NCBI GenBank assembly: GCA_028274465.1 | Contig: CM051458.1 | Coordinates: forward strand, 101,634,855-101,698,854 | Length of the DNA: 64,000 nt | Direction: 5' to 3' | Source of the DNA: Plantago ovata | Lineage: Eukaryota; Streptophyta; Magnoliopsida; Lamiales; Plantaginaceae | Shown: piece by piece, positions 61,397 to 64,000 of the stretch | How the letters are laid out: each line of letters begins with the position of its first letter | How positions within the stretch are numbered: position 1 is the stretch's first letter | Program-made: the position numbers and the translations under genes | Notes under the pieces: generated by a model | The model's database searches: none | What the model saw: the letters and a program-made list of their open reading frames with translations, nothing else | What the model was told of the DNA's origin: nothing

Positions 61397-62321
61397 GTGT
61401 TAGATAGATGTTAATTGTTGTTTAATTTTAGTTAGTTTTTGTGTTGTTCTCTGAACTCTATAGTGTTTGAAGTTTACTTTACATGTTTTGAATTCAAAAT
61501 ATGTGTATTTTAGTTCAGAGTATCTAAGACATTTCCTTTATAAAATTACAAACCGAAGTCCAACTAACTATCCAATGTCCTCTTGGTGAGTGAGAACTTG
61601 CACTGTACAAGAAGTTATAAGAGGTTATAGGAATTGTTCAAGTACAGCTACCGAAAATGCATTTGCTTCTCATGTATCACTGAACATCCATTTCTAAGGT
61701 ATCTATTTTGAAATGAAACAATCAACTATATCTCTTAGTGAATTGAAATTAATTTAACCGGATCACCACAAAAGAAAAAGAATACTAAAACTTAAAAATC
61801 TGTTATCACAATTGATCCATACTATCATCAACTTTGCGCAGTTTCCTATCCTCCCAACAACGATCTATGACATCATTAATTATGTAGAACGAGTACGCAG
61901 GTAACGCAGCCTTGCTCGGAGCCCATTAGGCTCTCGTTTTTAGTCTTGTCACTTGTCTTTTTATCGTCTCTTCTTATGATAAGTACACATGACAAGACAA
62001 GTCACGTGCACTTTTCTCATTAGGCTCTCGTTTTTAGTCTTGTCACTTGTCTTTTTATTTTCTTCGTTCATCGGCTATCTTTTATTTATCTTAATTTCAT
62101 TTTAAATTAATCCTAGAAAATTAGGTGAATTAATGACTCATGAGTGATGAATATCTAACCGAATAAGAAGTCAGTTGTTCATAAAGAAATCTCGGTGCCC
62201 TGATTTGAGTTGTATTGGGCGGGCCCGATAAGATTTCAGTTTCCACCTATTTAACCCCCAAGAAGAAGAGAAAATCAGGAACTAGTTAACGTACACACAA
62301 AGACAAGACAAAGACAAGACA
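61397..62321. other. Upstream region of the terminal F-box gene, with a 41-bp perfect direct repeat
   Basis: CATTAGGCTCTCGTTTTTAG with the next 21 bases is repeated exactly at 61924-61964 and 62018-62058. CCTATTTAACCCC at about 62244 is a possible TATA box 75 bases upstream of the ATG. A short AAGACAAGACA repeat precedes the start. Confidence 0.6.
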
Positions 62322-63477
62322 ATGAAAAGAGACGGAAGAACAACTCCTCATCTGCCTGAAGATTTGATTGCAGAAATCTTGTCGAAACTCCCTGTCAATA
62401 CTCTCCTGAAATTCAAGTGCGTTACGAAATCATGGCGCGCTTTAATATCCAGCAAACAATTCGCCAAATACCACCTCCAAATTTCCTTCAAGAATTCCAA
62501 TCTTACAAACGAGAACATTGTCTCGTTCATGTATAATCACCTCAAGCACATCAACGCATCTTCCTTGATTTATGAACCTGGTAAAGTTACAGAAGCAGAT
62601 CTTCTTCAGATTCATTATCCAGTTACTATTCAGAACGACGCTCCTTTCGTAGGTTGCTGTAATGGACTCGTTTGCCTGCTAATTAACGATAAAGATTTCA
62701 TCTTGTGGAACCCTTTTACCAGGAAGTTCAGAGCTTTGCCTCCCCTGCATGAAACGGAGAATGCTAAGGTAATACGAAAAGGGTTTGGTTTTGACGAGTC
62801 TAATGATGATTACAAGGTTTTTGCATGCTTCGGAACCGATGATGATGATGATGATGATGATAAGAAATATTCTGCTAAGCTATATAGTTCGAAGACTAAT
62901 TCCTGGAAAGTAGTACTACATGCAGATGACTTTCTGGGCAAGGAACATAAGTTGAATGACTGTGTGACTGTGTCTTTGTAAATGGTAAGCTACATTGGAT
63001 GAGGATGAGGATGTTTTGGGCATCTATTACTGATTTTGATATTGTTTCCTTCGATTTGAGAACGAAGTGTTTGGATTTGTTGACAAACCAAAACATGCAG
63101 ATTATGATTGTGGCCGTCATTTCCCAGCATTAGGAGAGCTAGGTGGCTGCCTTTACACGCTTTGTTATTATAAGACTGAAAGGGGAATGGACGTGTGGAT
63201 TATGAAGGAGTATGGGGTGCAAGAATCATGGTGTAAAGTGGCTGGTGTTAGTGTTCGTCATGGATATTATAGACCCTTGTGCATTACACCGAATGGTGAT
63301 GTTCTACTTATGAAATCTGGCGCACTCCATGTTTATTATACAAAAGATAAAGCACTCCGGTATGTGTCTGTAAGCGATGATCTCGTTCCTAGTGAGTACG
63401 ACTGCTTTGGAATTTATGCGTACATCCAGAGTACTTTAGTATGGCCATTTGCTGATGGGGAACCGGAGAAGGACTAG
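62322..63477 (+). pseudogene. F-box protein with F-box-associated domain, broken by two frameshifts
   Basis: F-box proteins select substrates for SCF ubiquitin ligases. F-box at residues 8-50 (LPEDLIAEILSKLPVNTLL, FKCVTKSWRALISSKQFAK), then FBA blocks: VGCCNGLVCLLINDKDFILW, NPFTRKFRALPP, GFGFDESNDDYKVFACFG, and an Asp run. The first lesion is an 8-bp tandem duplication (GACTGTGT at 62959-62966 and 62967-62974), after which FVNGKLHWM continues in another frame. The second lesion, about 63061-63068, behaves as one missing base: SFDLRT continues as VFGFVDKPKHADYDCGRHFP in another frame. The rest (LYTLCYYKTERGMDVWIMKE and on to the stop at 63477) is intact. The expected intact length is about 382 aa. 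As it stands, translation stops at 62979-62981. Confidence 0.75.
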
Positions 63478-64000
63478 CTAGGGGGCTTATGCTGGGCATA
63501 TGTATCAGTATTTACACAGTTTCTGAGAGAAGAAAACATTGTGTTAGATGTTAAGATTTTATCTTCTTTCCTTTTGTTCTTTTCGTTCTTTGATAGATAG
63601 AAATAGAGTGGATGTTTATCGTCTTTACACTAAACATACAGTATGCTATATTGATTTACTTATTGTTAAGGATCAACAATAAATTGTTAACAATACAGTC
63701 CACATCAAGTTCCTGTTACTAACCATGCCAATACAGTCCACATCAAGTTCCATTTACTAACTATGCTTCTGAGTTGATGTTACTAAATCATGCCGTGACC
63801 TTAATTGTGAAGTTCCTGTTTCTAGACATGCTATGTCTTTGTATTAGTAGGTGTACAAAACTCTATATAAACACATCAATGTACTTGTTCTGAGTAAGTC
63901 ACCAGAACATAACTTTTGCTATATTTGATATTCTTACACTTATCAGCTTTGCTGGTTTATATGCAATTTGCTAAACATACAGTTTGACAAGGATCTATCT
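63478..64000. other. 3' flank of the F-box gene with a 38-bp tandem repeat
   Basis: 63691-63728 and 63729-63766 are two adjacent copies starting CAATACAGTCCACATCAAG, differing at a few bases; weaker similarity continues to about 63840. No gene was seen before the window edge. Confidence 0.6.

Overview
The window is nuclear DNA from a flowering plant, most likely a eudicot. The genes are mosaics of short exons with GT...AG introns, the intergenic DNA is AT-rich, and it carries Stowaway-like MITEs, SINEs, LINE tails and a Mutator-like element. The families present (plant DRB proteins, MLO, S-protein homologues, class I small heat-shock proteins, F-box/DUF295) are plant families. I cannot name the species. 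I see no bacterial operon, CRISPR array, organelle insertion or obvious viral insert.

Layout. 1-4080 (-): DRB2/3/5-type double-stranded-RNA-binding protein, 3' end beyond the window. 4500-8260: repeat-rich spacer with inverted arrays of a ~43-bp unit, a Stowaway-like MITE, LINE tails and a 118-bp tandem duplication. 8260-8967 (-): plant-specific protein of unknown function. 9300-10330: duplicated palindromic MITE and a degenerate repeat array. 10484-13189: 2.7-kb Mutator-like element. 14302-14952 (+): second unknown plant protein. 15.4-17.4 kb (+): COX16 homologue. 18164-18577 (-): secreted S-protein homologue. 20.0-21.45 kb: LINE 3' part and a SINE. 22.1-26.5 kb (+): GTE1/GTE6-type bromodomain-NET protein. 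27326-28615 (-): F-box/DUF295 protein. 28857-30477: decayed partial copy of the GTE gene, interrupted by two transposons. 31-32.1 kb: Stowaway-like MITE and SINE. 32.3-35.2 kb (+): conserved unknown protein with hydrophobic segments. 36134-37084 (-): sulfotransferase. 38979-44832 (+): RluA-family pseudouridine synthase of the plant PUS5 type. 46311-49240 (+): serine carboxypeptidase-like protein. 49.2-54.8 kb: gene-poor, with one candidate small-peptide ORF. 54993-59113 (+): MLO protein. 59614-60093 (-): class I small heat-shock protein with a heat-shock-element-like promoter. 62322-63477 (+): broken F-box gene.

The genes do not form one pathway; this is an ordinary mixed plant neighbourhood. 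The most notable signals are: (i) four reading-frame breaks that each look like one missing base, in the COX16, GTE, PUS5-like and terminal F-box genes, mostly next to short homopolymers, so assembly error must be excluded; (ii) an 8-bp duplication that independently breaks the terminal F-box gene; (iii) a partial copy of the GTE gene beyond the neighbouring F-box gene; (iv) a pseudouridine synthase whose catalytic Asp position is Gly; (v) well-bounded transposons with target-site duplications. I found no convincing undescribed system.

Exon borders were placed by hand from homology, reading phase and GT/AG signals.
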